A stretch of 64,000 nucleotides of DNA from Eopsaltria australis. Lineage: Eukaryota > Chordata > Aves > Passeriformes > Petroicidae. The notes under the pieces are model-generated. The model ran no database searches, was not told the origin of the DNA, and saw only the letters and a list, made by a program, of their open reading frames with translations. Shown here one piece after another: positions 38,594-50,108 of the stretch (position 1 is its first letter; each line of letters begins with the position of its first letter). The DNA lies in contig JAVTVJ010000220.1 in assembly GCA_034509425.1 (NCBI GenBank), positions 3,107,501 through 3,171,500 on the forward strand. Reading direction: 5' to 3'. Both the position numbers and the translations under genes were made by a program.

Positions 38594-39667
38594 TCAGACT
38601 TCTGATTGCTCATTACTGTCAGGAATGACAGACGTTAAGGCAGCCTGACAGAAGCGATGCAACGTTGACATTTTTGTTTTCTGTTCAATGTACAGTCGCA
38701 GTTTGTCTCTGAAGGTTTCCCCCAGAAAACTGTAAATTAAGGGGTTCAAGCAGCTGTTAGAAAAAGCTGCCAGGTTCACAATATGTCCTGTTAGAGGGTA
38801 ATCATGCCTGAAGGATGGGCTGTTTGAAGAGACAGGCTCGCTGTTCCTCTGGAGAAGTTGGACGCTAATGAAGACGTTTTCAGGGAGCCAGCAGATAAAG
38901 AAAACCAGGACAACAACAAAAATCATGCGCAGAGCCTTCTGTCGCCGCAGACGGAGACTCCTGTGCTTGTGTGCTTTTATAAGGACTCGGACAATTAATG
39001 AGTAACAAAGCCCGATGATCACAAAGGGGATAATAAACCCCAGGGTTATCTCTAGCCACTGGATTTCTTTTACATCTGCAAAACAGAAATAGACCTCTCC
39101 GGTGTGCTGTAAGTGCACGGCTGTGAATGGGACTAGAGCTGCCGAAATGGACGCCATCCATATGAGCCCGCAGCTCAGCCTGGCGTGCTGCATAGTGCGA
39201 AATAGGTTGGACCTCATTACTTTGGCCAGGGCTAGGTATCTGTCAAAACTCATCCATGTCAGAAAGAAAATGCTGCTATACATGTTGATCTGAAGGAACA
39301 AAGACATAAAGGTACAGATGATGGTGATATCGTAATACTTCTCGTCAAGATTAAACACCTCAATGAGAGAATCGGCCACCAGGATGAGGTCGGCCACCGC
39401 CAGGTTTATGAAGTAAAGGTCTGGGATTGTCATTTTTTCCCGAAAGCTAATGTTGACAACCAGTATCAGGATGTTTCCCACAAAACCGATAGGAAAAAGG
39501 AATATTGTGTAAAGGCATGATAAGAAAAGGCCAATAACGTACTGTTGGTGTTCTGATTTATCGGCTAATCTGGAGGATATGCTTTCGTTACACAAATGGG
39601 ACCCATTCAGGTCAAAAGTTGTGCTGTTACATAGAACAGGTGATATTGTGGCAGAATAAGTTTCCAT
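38594..39667 (-). CDS. GPER1: GPER1, G protein-coupled estrogen receptor 1 (357 codons)
   Basis: A class A seven-transmembrane receptor for rapid estrogen signalling through cAMP and EGFR transactivation, at ER/Golgi and plasma membranes. It starts at ATG 39667 (METYSATI). The in-frame GTG upstream lies beyond a 3' splice site. N-glycosylation sequons are at N14, N21 and N27. TM1 is about 44-70, TM2 84-106, TM3 116-141, TM4 164-186, TM5 205-230, TM6 247-270 and TM7 295-314. Visible landmarks are the Cys pair C118/C195, DRY 142-144, CWLP 259-262 and NPLIY 308-312. The core (for example [20 protein letters not shown]) is nearly identical to mammalian GPER1. The tail stops at EQSEV. The next codons after TGA read F-S-V-T-V-stop, aligning with the end of the mammalian RFSSAV tail, so the usual last six residues are lost through one codon. 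The gene lies antisense inside the C7orf50 intron. Confidence 0.97.
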   Translation of the reverse strand: METYSATISPVLCNSTTFDLNGSHLCNESISSRLADKSEHQQYVIGLFLSCLYTIFLFPIGFVGNILILVVNISFREKMTIPDLYFINLAVADLILVADSLIEVFNLDEKYYDITIICTFMSLFLQINMYSSIFFLTWMSFDRYLALAKVMRSNLFRTMQHARLSCGLIWMASISAALVPFTAVHLQHTGEVYFCFADVKEIQWLEITLGFIIPFVIIGLCYSLIVRVLIKAHKHRSLRLRRQKALRMIFVVVLVFFICWLPENVFISVQLLQRNSEPVSSNSPSFRHDYPLTGHIVNLAAFSNSCLNPLIYSFLGETFRDKLRLYIEQKTKMSTLHRFCQAALTSVIPDSNEQSEV

Positions 39668-39694
39668 GGTTAAAATATCTGCAGGAAAGATATT
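39668..39694 (-). promoter_or_regulatory. GPER1: 3' splice site before the GPER1 coding exon
   Basis: On the minus strand, TACTAATATCTTTCCTGCAG is a near-ideal branch point (TACTAAT), pyrimidine tract and AG. The exon therefore starts at 39678, 11 nt before the ATG. It implies at least one upstream non-coding exon, as in mammalian GPER1, and argues against the GTG start further upstream. Confidence 0.7.
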
Positions 39695-42600
39695 AGTACT
39701 CACGGTTTGGTGGCAATACCAAAAAAATCAGATTTTTGGGTGGTTTCAACTGAATTCCTAGTAAGCATTTTTGATTGGAATTGAAAAAGATACAGACTTT
39801 CGTATAGGAAATTAAAACGCTTTAAAAGTCAGATTGATTAGACTTAAAACTGACTGAAATATAATACTACAAATAATGAATGTCTTAATTTGTTTTACAG
39901 GACACTATATACATTGCAAATGAAAGAATTTGCAGTTCCTGTATGCCTTAAGATCATGTAGGAATCTTTTTACCATAGTGGTACTTGGGTCTTTTTAATA
40001 AAAGCTTTTCATCAACAGTGTTTCTTCATGCAAGTTGGAAGGCAGTGGAATTTTAGCTCCATTTGTTTTCTTTTAATAATCAATGAACATCCTTGGACCT
40101 GCAATTTGCAAATGGAAAACAATTAATCTCATATTCCAGCACTGCTCCATGTGCCATTAGCTTCTGCTAACTCAACATCACAGCTGAGGGTGTAGGAAAC
40201 ATCATGTTCTAATATATATGCAAAGGTTCATTTAAAAGAATTTAAATTTGTTCTAGATGAAAATACATTGTGAGGGCAGGTCTGTTAAAATTGTGTGTAC
40301 CCTTCAGGGGTTCAGCATTAGAAAATGCAGAAATACAGAGAAATCAGACGAGTGAGTTTAGCCTAATAAAGAAAAACTCTATTTATAGATACATATTTAT
40401 TCTGTCAGCTTGTAAGGCTAATAAGTAGCACAGTCTGGCTGAAAAGGCAGCAGAGATGATAAGCAGTTGGTTCCTGCTGCTTTCAGTGGGAGGGAAAGGC
40501 AGATTTTAGAAATGAAGGTAATACAAGCAGCATATTGATTTACATCAACATTATTATACTCCATTTGTTTTCTGTTGTGATTTATTATGTTTCACTGACT
40601 TCCGGGTAGTAATGGAAAATACCAGTTATCGGATTTGTTTACTTCTAAATGTTGAATGTTATGCACTTCAAGCATTGCTAGAAGTTTATTTAAAAAAAAG
40701 AAAGAGCCAAACAAAGACACCCCAAACAAATAAAACAGCAGGAAAAGTATAAACCAGGGTATTTTGTGTTAAGTTTTAAATATTCTGAATTGCTTTAATC
40801 TTCATCTTACTATCAAACCCTTGATTTTTATTTATATGAAAATATATTTTAAAAATTATTTCCTAGTAAGATCTATGTGTTTTTCCACATTTTAATGACT
40901 TAAATCCTGCCAATGTGCAGTCTGGAGGAGAAAGAGCAGACCACTAGTGGAGTAGAAGTGTTAGAATATTTTTAGTCAGAAATAAAGCTCTGAGTTTGCT
41001 TAAATGTATTCAAGTAATCAGAAATAGCTACAGATACTTAAATAAAGATGTGGGTTCCAGAGCTTCTGTTTCTTAATGAAAGAGGCGTGAGTTCCCAGTA
41101 CCTGTTGCTGTGTTTTGAATAATTTTAATAGTGTAAATCTTCGTGCTAAAATATCCATATGAAATTACACTTATTAGAAGAAGGTTTGGTGTTTGTTTCA
41201 AGCAGCTATGGAAGTCAGACATAAACTGTTGTCTTTATGTAACGTCCTTTTATTTGTGAATAAAGCAGTAAAACAGATTTAAATACAATAAAAGATAAGG
41301 CTAACAGCCTGAGCAATTGATTTTAAAAGGTCGGTCTGTGGTCAGATTTTAATTACATCTGAAATGCTGCCAAACGCCAAGCAATTAAAAGCATTTACAG
41401 GTAACTATGTACTGTGAAACACTTTATTTTACCTTAATTCCATTTCTCCCGAGCTGATTTTCCTCCAGACAACAGCAGGCTGCTCCTTGCTGGGTGCACA
41501 CGTAATGGATGTGCCAACTTCCACTGTCCTCTCGGTAAAAACTTGCATTTAGGTGTGCAGAGCTGCAGTGGATGCCACCTGTTGATGATTCAGCAGTAAA
41601 AACAAAAAATCACATAAAAGTCTACTCTGCTTTAAAACCTATTCAATAAAGGATAGTTTACAAGAGCAAAATGCAGATCTTGCTGCATGTCCTTGGCAAT
41701 AAAACAAGCTTTATAGATTCCCAGGGTTGTTCTAATTTGTGTGCAGTTGAAGTGCTGCTGAACAGCCTTATAAGGCTAGAATTAACCCTGTTTCTGCTGG
41801 TTTCTTTTTTACTAGAACTGCTCAAGTGTCTTTTCTCTCGTATTTGTCTGTTTTATTTTGCCTAGTGTTCATTGCACCCTCCTTTCTGCCTCTGGTGTTT
41901 TTTAAGTTTTACACTCCGTTCAAATCTAGAGCTCAGCTGATCAATAATTAAGAGATTTATTTGCAAATTGCAGTGAAGCATATTTTACATCGATATAAAG
42001 CAATTATTACTGTTATTTGTGCTATTTTTTAAATGCCTCTAGGCAATCTAAAGGGAAATATTTGATTGAAGGCACCAAGCATCTCAGAAGGGTAATTTGA
42101 CAAGATAAATTTCAGTTTTCCTACCTTCAAGTCGATCCCCTTTTGCCTGTTTGTATTTAAATTTTCAGGTAAATGTTGTCATTCTCGTACTTCTTAGAAT
42201 TGCTCAGCTCAGAATCACATGGATGAAATAAGCTTACTCTATCTACAGAGAATGAGGAGCCTCAGTTTTGCATTAGACCACCAGTGTTGCAGGTGGAGTT
42301 TTGCATTTCATCCGCAGGGGGTAAAAAAACCCTACTTGACATTTCCAGTAACACCACCTACTGGTGGCCAGAATTCTTAGAACGGGAGGAAAGTCAAACC
42401 TTCCTCATAAAAGAGCAATATTTAATTTGTGGCAGTTGCTTTCCGTGGTTATGTTGATCTGACACCTGAACGTTAAGTGCTGTGAGCAGCTTTGCTGTGC
42501 ATGGATGCAGCATTCTGCTGCTGCTGGAATGAGGTGAATGGGATCCCAGCATTTAGGACTTCAGGAAGACAATGTGACAGTTTCAGAAATGTGGAGTAAG

Positions 42601-45021
42601 CAATTAACATGTCATTATAATAGGTGTGTGACACCAGTTACAGTGGTCAAGTATCTTTATATTACAGAGGACCTTACCTGTAGGAAAGTGAAGCAGAGCT
42701 TCTTTACATGAGTGGCTTTGGGAGCAGATGCCCTTTGCCTTCATTGAGGCACATATATTATTTGCTGGTTTTTCTGTAACAAACTGTGCATAGGAACAGA
42801 GGGTTTTGGCAATGTTACTGAAAACGTTTTTAAAGATGTTCTTGCATGATGGCTTTTCACAAATAGCTTTGGAATCAGTTATTATTTAGATCAAAAGAAC
42901 GTTTGCGCAGATTGGTGCTGGTAAAATTTTTCTGAGCAGAAGATTTCCACTGTGTGTGGAACAGAGTGTTTTAATACAGGATGATGAGCACAGAGCCTGA
43001 AGTGTTTTGCTTTGAGAAGTGGACAAATATGATTGCATTGTGGGACTGGAATAATGTAAATGTTAGAAAAAATCTTGTGATACCAGCTTTGAAGGTCTTA
43101 ATTTTTTGCTGTCATAAAAGAACAGGATTAAAAAGAGTCTTTATTGTTGTTTGTTGATCATGTGGTTTTGCTGTACTTAGTTCTGTCCTTCAGAGCTTCC
43201 ACTGATCTTGCAAAGGCCTGAAGGATTTTTTACTTTTCTTCATATGTAATATTAACTTCTGGGTGTCAGTTGTTTGTTGTTATGGGGACCTGGATTTGAT
43301 AATCAGCTGGTCTGTCTGTCCTTGCTTGTCTAGCTGTGAATATCAGCTGATTTGCTATTAAAATGTATAATTCTGAATGCTAATTTTCTTGTTTGAATTC
43401 ATGGTAAGAAATATGTCACTTTGTCATACTTCCAGTTGTTAGGAAATTCTCTTTCAAAAGACCCTTGAAGTAGTTGTTTTCTGTGCTTGTAGAACTGTGA
43501 AGCATAAGAGGTCATATCTAGTATTACGGTAATTTTGTATATTGTATTATTATATTCTAATCAATGAGTTCTGTGTTTCTCTAAATATTTTATGAGATGA
43601 TCGTGCAAATCCTCTGAATCCTGTTTCCTAAAACAGATCACAGCATTTTCAGGCCTTTGTTTATGCAGTCAAATTATAGTTACAGATTAATCGATCTTAA
43701 TCTCAGTGTTTGTCATTTCCATAGTCCATAAAATGCTTCAAAGTAATTTTAGCAGCTGCTGAACATTGTATTTTTGCTCTTTCCCTGTCAGTTGCAGGTA
43801 TTCCACAGGACTTCACAGTGACTGCCTTAGTGATCCATAGTCACAGTTGTGACAGCATTGAGTCTTGAAGTTCCACCTGTCTCACCTTGTTGTGATTGTT
43901 GCTGGGAACATGTGTGAAAGCAGCTGGTGCAGTAGCATTTGTGTAATGTCAGACCCCAATAATCCAGCATTTAGAATTTTCCTGGTTTATTTTATGTAGC
44001 AGTCAATGTGTAAAACACTGTAAATATCTCAGTAACCATGTCTAACACCAGAGAGTCTTTCAGAAGCACTGCTGTAGTTGTGATGTACTTCAGTGCACCA
44101 AGACGCTGAATGTGGGGTACAATAGAAGATATTCTGTGTAATTCAGCAGCCTTCAACATATGTGCGTGTTATTGTGCTGCTGAAAGGTGGCAGCTGAGGA
44201 GGAAGAAAGTGGGAGGTGTGAGTATGGGAAAGAACAACGTTGGGAGGTCTGATGCATCACAGCCCTTGTGCCAGCCTCTCCAGCTGGAGAAGCAGGATAA
44301 GCCCTCGAGGATGCAAGAGACTGTTGGATTCTGTCAGAAGTGTGGAAGTGCTTTGGGCATGAATCTGTGGAGTCCTGGAGAAATTAGATCTGGGCAAGGG
44401 TATAGAAAGCTGAAAAGAAGTAAGGTACTGTATTGCATGGAAGGAGATGGAAGCATAAATTAAAATTGTGTTGGAAAGCTTTCACTGTAATGTAACCATC
44501 TGCAGAAGAAATGAGATCTGTGCAAGAATCTCTACTAGAGCTATTTCTAGAGGAAATACAGATGCTGTTGTACTGTTCACAAGGTTTTGCACATAGACTG
44601 ATGTCCAAATTCTCTCACCTTCTTCAAGCACTGAATGAAATCAGCATCCATTACCCTGCTCTAGAGCACCCTCATACTTTATCCTGTCCAGCCCCACTAC
44701 CAAGTAATCTTTCTTGCAAATAATCAAACGTAGCTTGAGCTGGAATTAATTGTTTTTGTGCCTACAGAAAACCTTGGATGGAGTGTATTTTGTGTATTTA
44801 GGCTTTTCAGTTGCCAATAATTCTGAGAATGCATTTTTCTTACTAAAAATAATTTTTAAAAGTTCAGTCTTTTCCTTTTGCAGGGACAACACCCATTCAA
44901 ACTCATTCAAACTATTCTGGTAAAACATTTTTATTTTTCTTAAAGCATATATTGCAAAACACTTGAGGGATGATCTAAAAATTTTACTAAACTGGGCCAC
45001 AAAATGTTGTCAAGTGAAAAA
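39695..45021. other. Intronic (C7orf50) / upstream GPER1 DNA
   Basis: AT-rich. It should contain the non-coding 5' exon(s) and promoter of GPER1 on the minus strand, which I could not locate. There is no CpG island and no repeat was recognised. Chance frames occur at 44.1-44.5 kb. Confidence 0.5.
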
Positions 45022-45145
45022 TCACAGAATCCTAGAATGGTTTGGGTTGGAAGGGATCTTAAAGACCATCTAGATCCAAGCCCTCTGCCATGAGCAGGGA
45101 CACCTTCCACTAAACCAGATTGCTCAAAGCCCCATCATAGGACTT
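45022..45145 (-). mobile_element. CR1 LINE 3' end, reverse orientation
   Basis: ATCACAGAATCCTAGAATGG, TTTGGGTTGGAAGGGATCTT, then AAAGACCATCTAGATCC and GCCATGAGCAGGGACACC…CCACTAAACCAGATTGCTCA, are the complement of an avian CR1 3' region. About 120 bp remain and the element is 5'-truncated. Confidence 0.9.
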
Positions 45146-46136
45146 CAGGCACTACTCAAAAGCTATTTAAAAGTTTTTTGCAAAGCATCAATCATTTTTA
45201 TTTCAGTGGCTGAGTCTGGCAGTTGTTTGCTGGACACTTTGTACCATGGAAGTGAAATACATTCTTTCATTCTATTCATTAGTGAAATTGTTATGCAACA
45301 TCTATGGTGGACACATTATATAGAGTACTTGTTTTGGCTGAATTGCTTGAACTTTCACCCTGTCCCAAATCTTCTGCAGCTACCCCAAAATCAAGATAAT
45401 TAACACTGGTGCCCTTTCAGTGTCTGTAAGTTTAATATTAGAATGCAACTAAGGGCAGACTTAGAAATACATACAGGGATGTAGCAGCTTGAGCTGCGAT
45501 TCAAGTGTGCACATCCAGTCTCCAGCTCAAATGTTTGCAATGGGATCAGATCAAGTTTGAGCCAGCTGGTTCAGTATCTGAGTCCTGGGTATCTACATGT
45601 TCACCCACTCAGAAATCCGTGCTTTAACCTCAGCAGCCTGATAATTTCTCTTCTTCCACTGAACAAAGCGGGTTTTTTTTCAAATGCAGGCAGAAGTCTT
45701 GCAAAGATACAAATATTACCAGTACAGAAGTAAAATATTCTTCTTTGAACTTTCCAGTATATCCCTTCAGTTCATTTTGACAGCCTGCCTATAAAAATAT
45801 ATGCTGTATTTCTTCTGGAACATACTGTTCAAAACTGGGTGAAGCCTGGGAGAAGTAAGGGTTTAATTGAGCTGCTGCTTGCATAAGGGAAAAAAGTCTC
45901 AGAGCATGGGGATTTTATTTTGTTCTTAAAAATGCTCTTCAGATTATTAATTATTTAAAAATATTACTTTTAATCTTAGGCAAAGCTGCTCTTTTCTCCC
46001 TCATATCAGACTATATCAGAAGGATTTTGGGAGACTGTTTGTGTTCCTTCCCTGTTCCACATAGGGGTATTTGCTCTCATATTCTAGCTGGATGCAAGTA
46101 GATCTTCTCTAGGACCACATGCTCTTTGTCCTAAAC
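45146..46136. other. Intronic DNA, nothing recognised
   Basis: AT-rich, with short chance frames only. Confidence 0.55.
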
Positions 46137-46280
46137 TTCAATGTAAGTTCTTTATCAAGAATAATTCTTTATCAAGAATTATTCTTTATCAAGAATAATT
46201 CTGTGAAATTCAATGTAAGTTCTTTATCAAGAATAATTCTTTATCAAGAATTATTCTTTATCAAGAATAATTCTGTGAAA
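46137..46280 (+). repeat. Perfect 72-bp tandem duplication with internal 17-bp subrepeats
   Basis: 46137-46208 and 46209-46280 are identical. Each unit starts TTCAATGTAAG and contains three copies of a TTCTTTATCAAGAAT(A/T)A-type subrepeat. The junctions AAGAATAATTCTT and AAGAATTATTCTT are short inverted repeats, so the strand can fold into hairpins. Identity of the two copies suggests a recent or length-variable repeat. Confidence 0.95.
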
Positions 46281-49030
46281 ACATTTCTGCATTGCTATAA
46301 TTAATCCTCATAACTAAATGAGTTATTGTTTTGCATTTTTCAACCCCTTCCCTCCTGTTTACTTTTCTCATTTTCAGTTGCAAAGTATTTTCATTATACA
46401 GAGAGATTTCTTTATGGCAGTATAACCAGCCATCCAGAGAATACTCAGGTTTTCTCCATGTGGACAGGGAGGAGACCAGAGTTCATGTACTCACATCTCA
46501 CAGATGGCATCAGGAGCTTTACCCAGGAGTGCTCCCAGACTCACACACAGTTGTTCATTCTGACAAGGTGTACTCACTCTCAGGTCCTAGGTCTGACAGT
46601 AGGTCCCTACAGGTTTTATTGTCTGAGACACTTGGGTATGGCTCTGCTCTAGCTGTCTATCTTGCTGAGACTATCATGAAGCACCTTTTTCCCCTACTCA
46701 ACCTTGTGGCTCCTCACAGGTGTGTTACTGGCATTCACCACCAGACCACTTTCCAGGTCCCAGCCAACTTTTATTGACTTGATTTTCTTTTAGGCACCTT
46801 TCAAAGTAACTCAGGACTCAGAAACAACACGGTATTTATTCATACATCCTAAAATATAAAATGTATGGAAGCTGTAAATAAAGTAGAATCACTCACACAT
46901 CATTCCCATACTACAAAATATCCTCCTTATCCACAGTGCAGCTGAAACTCTGACTTTCTGAGCTGAGATAAACAGCTTGCATCTTCTGACATATTCTTTC
47001 AGTCTGTCAGCTTTTTCAGTCATGTACAGCTCTTACAACTCATCTCTTCAAGCTTCTTTCTGCAAGGCTGATCTTTGGCCCATGTTATTTAGTCTCCCTC
47101 TTCTCAGGTGCAAAACAAAACCTCTGTTGCCATCTGAGAATTCCTTTCACAAGTATGAAATTGGCTCTCGTGTTCAAAGAGATGATTCTTATCTACGTAC
47201 TTCCTTTCTGACCACGTTCTATAATGATCTGTTTATATGTAGAGTTCTTTAATTACCCATCTGTTCGTGCTGGCAGCAGAACAAAATTGAGCAGGGGAAC
47301 AGGCTGGCACAATGTAATGCTGACATCTTACCAGTTGATTTTTACATCTTGTGGAAATGTTGGTCCTTACAGTCATAGTGGGATTACATATTGCCTTTAA
47401 TTTGTGTGTGATACAGTCGTGGTCCATACGTTTCAGGATTTGGATGTCCAAGACTGGATCCATGTCTCCAGATATTTGATCTGTATTCTGTATCATTATT
47501 ATTCTTCCGTTTCTGCAGTTGGCTGTTGTCTTGTGGAAGGATGTTCATCTTGATCAATCAGTTCCTGCTGTTCTGTCTTAGGCAGTCCATGCTGATTTAC
47601 ACCAGCTCCCCACGCAAACCTGGACCCCATCAGGAAGATCTTTCAAAGCATATAACTACAGAAACCCCCTCTCAGTTCCTTTAGCACCTGGGTTTCATAC
47701 AAAGGCACAGATTTAAGCATCAAAATAGCTTTTCTCAGGACTCTTCACGTTACTTGAGCTTTCCTCATCACAGCATTGTATTTTTATAACTTTGCAATCT
47801 AAGTCTATGTTATTTTCCAAGTTTTAGCACAATTTTGTGCTTTTCCTGTTTCTGTTCTCTCCACCTTTGTGAGAGGAAAAGATGAAGCCAAAGCCAAATG
47901 CCTAAGGTGGCTCCTGGCCAGATTTGGTGGCAGTAACAATGTGCTCAAAGCAAGCATTTACAGCTTTGCACCTACATCTCAGCCTGCATCAGCTACTGAT
48001 CCTGCAGGGCTTCCTCCAAACTCCTGCACCACAGCTGTTTTCTTCTAATTCAGGTTTTTCTCCCATTTTGCGCCATTTACACATCAATTCTCATCTAAAT
48101 GTACAATGCTTCTATCTTGTCACTAGCAGAGCCTTGATTCCAGTTAGGAACTGGGGCTTGGGTTTTGTTTGCCTGCTTAAAAATGCACCTCAGTTTTACT
48201 GTTCTGGGCTGGCTTTTCTCTGTTTTCCAGTCAGTGTATTACTGAATGTGACTCTTCCAACGACTTCATACTTCTGAATGAACTCATCAGGAATGGCTTA
48301 AATCAATAATTGCTGTAAGCCTAAATGCAAAGTGGAAGCTGAGAGTACATTAACAAAAAGCTTTCATTCTTGCACAAAGTTTTAATTAGCCATCCTGTTG
48401 ATCTTTCCAGTTCAGTGCCTCACAAAGGACCCAAAGCTCTCCTTTATGGACCCGTGTTTCCATTAATTTGATTTCTTTTTTTTGTTTTTTTGGCACAGGA
48501 ATTCAGACAAAAACTTCACTGCTGCTGTCACTGGAATTATATATATGTCATATACCAGCGTTATAGAAATAAGTAGTTTGTAGGGTAAGAAGTCAATGGA
48601 AGAAGCACACCTGAGAAAATGCTCTGTCTGCAGATTTTGGCCTTTGTTCAAAGTTGCTTTCTGCCACATTTTTGTTTGCAGCTCTGCTAAGGCATTGATA
48701 TTATTGCAGAAGCACAGTTCTATGGCAACAGTACTCATCTTTCTACCTGACTTTGAAGCAATGCTTGCAAAAAAATAGATGATTTAAATATATATGTATA
48801 TATGAAAAAAAAAACTCCAAACAGCCCCAAACCCTGGATGTTTTCTCACAGATCACTGTAAGTACTAGAACTGACCATTTTTTTTTCTTCCAGTACTGTT
48901 CGCTGTAAAATAGGCCAAGTTTGGGTTCTAAAGAAGGAACAATTGCCCTTTTTTTGAAGAAGTAAAAACCAAACCAAAACCCACAAGCTAAAAAGTGAAG
49001 TGGATTGACAGTTGTTTAGTACAGCAAGTG
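46281..49030. other. Intronic DNA with pyrimidine-rich stretch (46.3-48.3 kb)
   Basis: The + strand is noticeably C/T-rich with a different texture from the rest of the intron, including a 148-codon chance-like frame at 46331-46777. It could be an old inserted element, but I recognise no LTR ends, poly-A tail or protein family. TA-rich runs occur near 48.78-48.81 kb. Confidence 0.4.
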
Positions 49031-50046
49031 TTACTGAGACCCACTGTGATGGGTCGTGGCTGTTTCTGTTATTTCAAGGTGACTGTTGGCACGGGTTTTC
49101 CTTCGGCACTTCTGTATGACTTTAAGCACTTCATCCTTGCACGGTTTATGTAAACAAAGTATGGCTACCAAACTAGCACAGCTCTCACAGAACAGCACTA
49201 TTTCTGCAATGTTCATCACAAGCTCGTTCTTTGTAGTTCCAATGCTCCTCTGTAGTTTCAGTGTTGTCCTGAAGAGAATCATGACGTTGTAAAACAGGCG
49301 GCAAATAAACATCGTCACGCTGATCGCGTACACGGCGACATAGGTGAGGATGTGCTGCTGCAAGGGTGGAGCTCCAGCAGGTGCTTCTTTAGCCCACAGA
49401 ACAGTGAAACAGAGGATCTGAAGTAATGATGGGATTCCAAACCCAAAGGTGAATTTAACAATCTCATATTCAGGCCACGCAAATAGTGGGTCCAGCTGGC
49501 AGTCGGCTTCCAGCTGGTAATTGTCAGTGCCCACCAGCACTGCCTCAATCAGGGACAGACAGAACGTGCATGTGAGTACAACCCCAACAGACAAGATGGG
49601 TCTTTGGGTGGCTTTGCAGAGAGCAGTCCATGCTGGGAATCTCTCTAGTAAAAGTGTGAGAAGTGTCAAAATGAAAACATACTGAGAATTGAAATAACTG
49701 AAGTTGAAAAAAAATGACAGCACGCTGCAGGCAAGGTGGGTTGCTGTTAAATAGTCAGGTCTAGGGATGACAGTAAATGATAAAAAAATCATTATAATGT
49801 TGCTGATGGTGAAGTGTAGAAGAAACAAGTCCAGCTTCCTCTTTTGTTCTGCAAATAATTCTTTATGAAAATGATCAAAATACATATGCTGGCTATTAAT
49901 CCTGTGGGTACAAAAAAGGCAATGTAACAGTGCATAAATCTGGATATGATGTTTTGAGAAGCTATGAAGGCTTCGATTTCTTCTGGGGAAGTGAAAGGTG
50001 AGCTCTTGCTTGGGTAGCTGATCCATGTCATGTTGTGAGAAGTCAT
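49031..50046 (-). pseudogene. Atypical class A-like GPCR, single coding exon, disrupted by a 1-nt frameshift after TM1
   Basis: The natural start is ATG 50046 (MTSHNMTWISY, sequon N5). TM1 (about residues 37-62, containing IAFFVPTGLIASICILIIF) lies in one frame, which then runs into a stop near 49792. From about 49845 the -1 frame carries everything else as an uninterrupted frame of about 270 codons. It contains TM2 (KLDLFLLHFTISNIIMIF), TM3 with its N-terminal Cys and ERF in place of DRY, TM4, an ECL2 Cys (EADCQLD), TM5 with a central Pro, TM6, and TM7 lacking NPxxY. It ends in a basic tail. The break lies at AACAAAAGAGG (minus strand), where one lost A restores register. It is not GPR146, the receptor expected next to GPER1 in mammals. 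The family is unresolved. All else being intact, this is either a very young pseudogene, an allele, or an assembly indel in an otherwise functional gene. Confidence 0.75.
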
Positions 50047-50108
50047 CCTTCTTTCCACACTGTGCTTGTTTTCTGTTCAACGGTGTTTGATCTAGAAAAG
50101 GAAGGTGA
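50047..50108 (-). promoter_or_regulatory. 5' UTR end and 3' splice site before the GPCR-like exon
   Basis: The minus strand reads CACCTTCCTTTTCTAG, a good pyrimidine tract and AG, so an exon starts at 50091. The 45 nt between it and ATG 50046 would be 5' UTR. This mirrors GPER1 and suggests upstream non-coding exon(s). Confidence 0.55.

Noticed and set aside
39668..39703. Upstream in-frame GTG giving a 369-codon GPER1
   Set aside because: The extra codons run through a strong 3' splice site, and GTG is not a usual vertebrate start. ATG 39667 is preferred.
49835..49855. Programmed -1 ribosomal frameshifting as the explanation for the split GPCR frame
   Set aside because: The local sequence AACAAAAGAGG is not a canonical X XXY YYZ slippery heptamer in the needed register, and vertebrate receptors are not known to use one. 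An indel is simpler.
49031..50046. Identification of the second receptor as GPR146
   Set aside because: Its transmembrane segments and landmark motifs do not match GPR146 as I know it, despite the expected position. GPR146 probably lies beyond the window.
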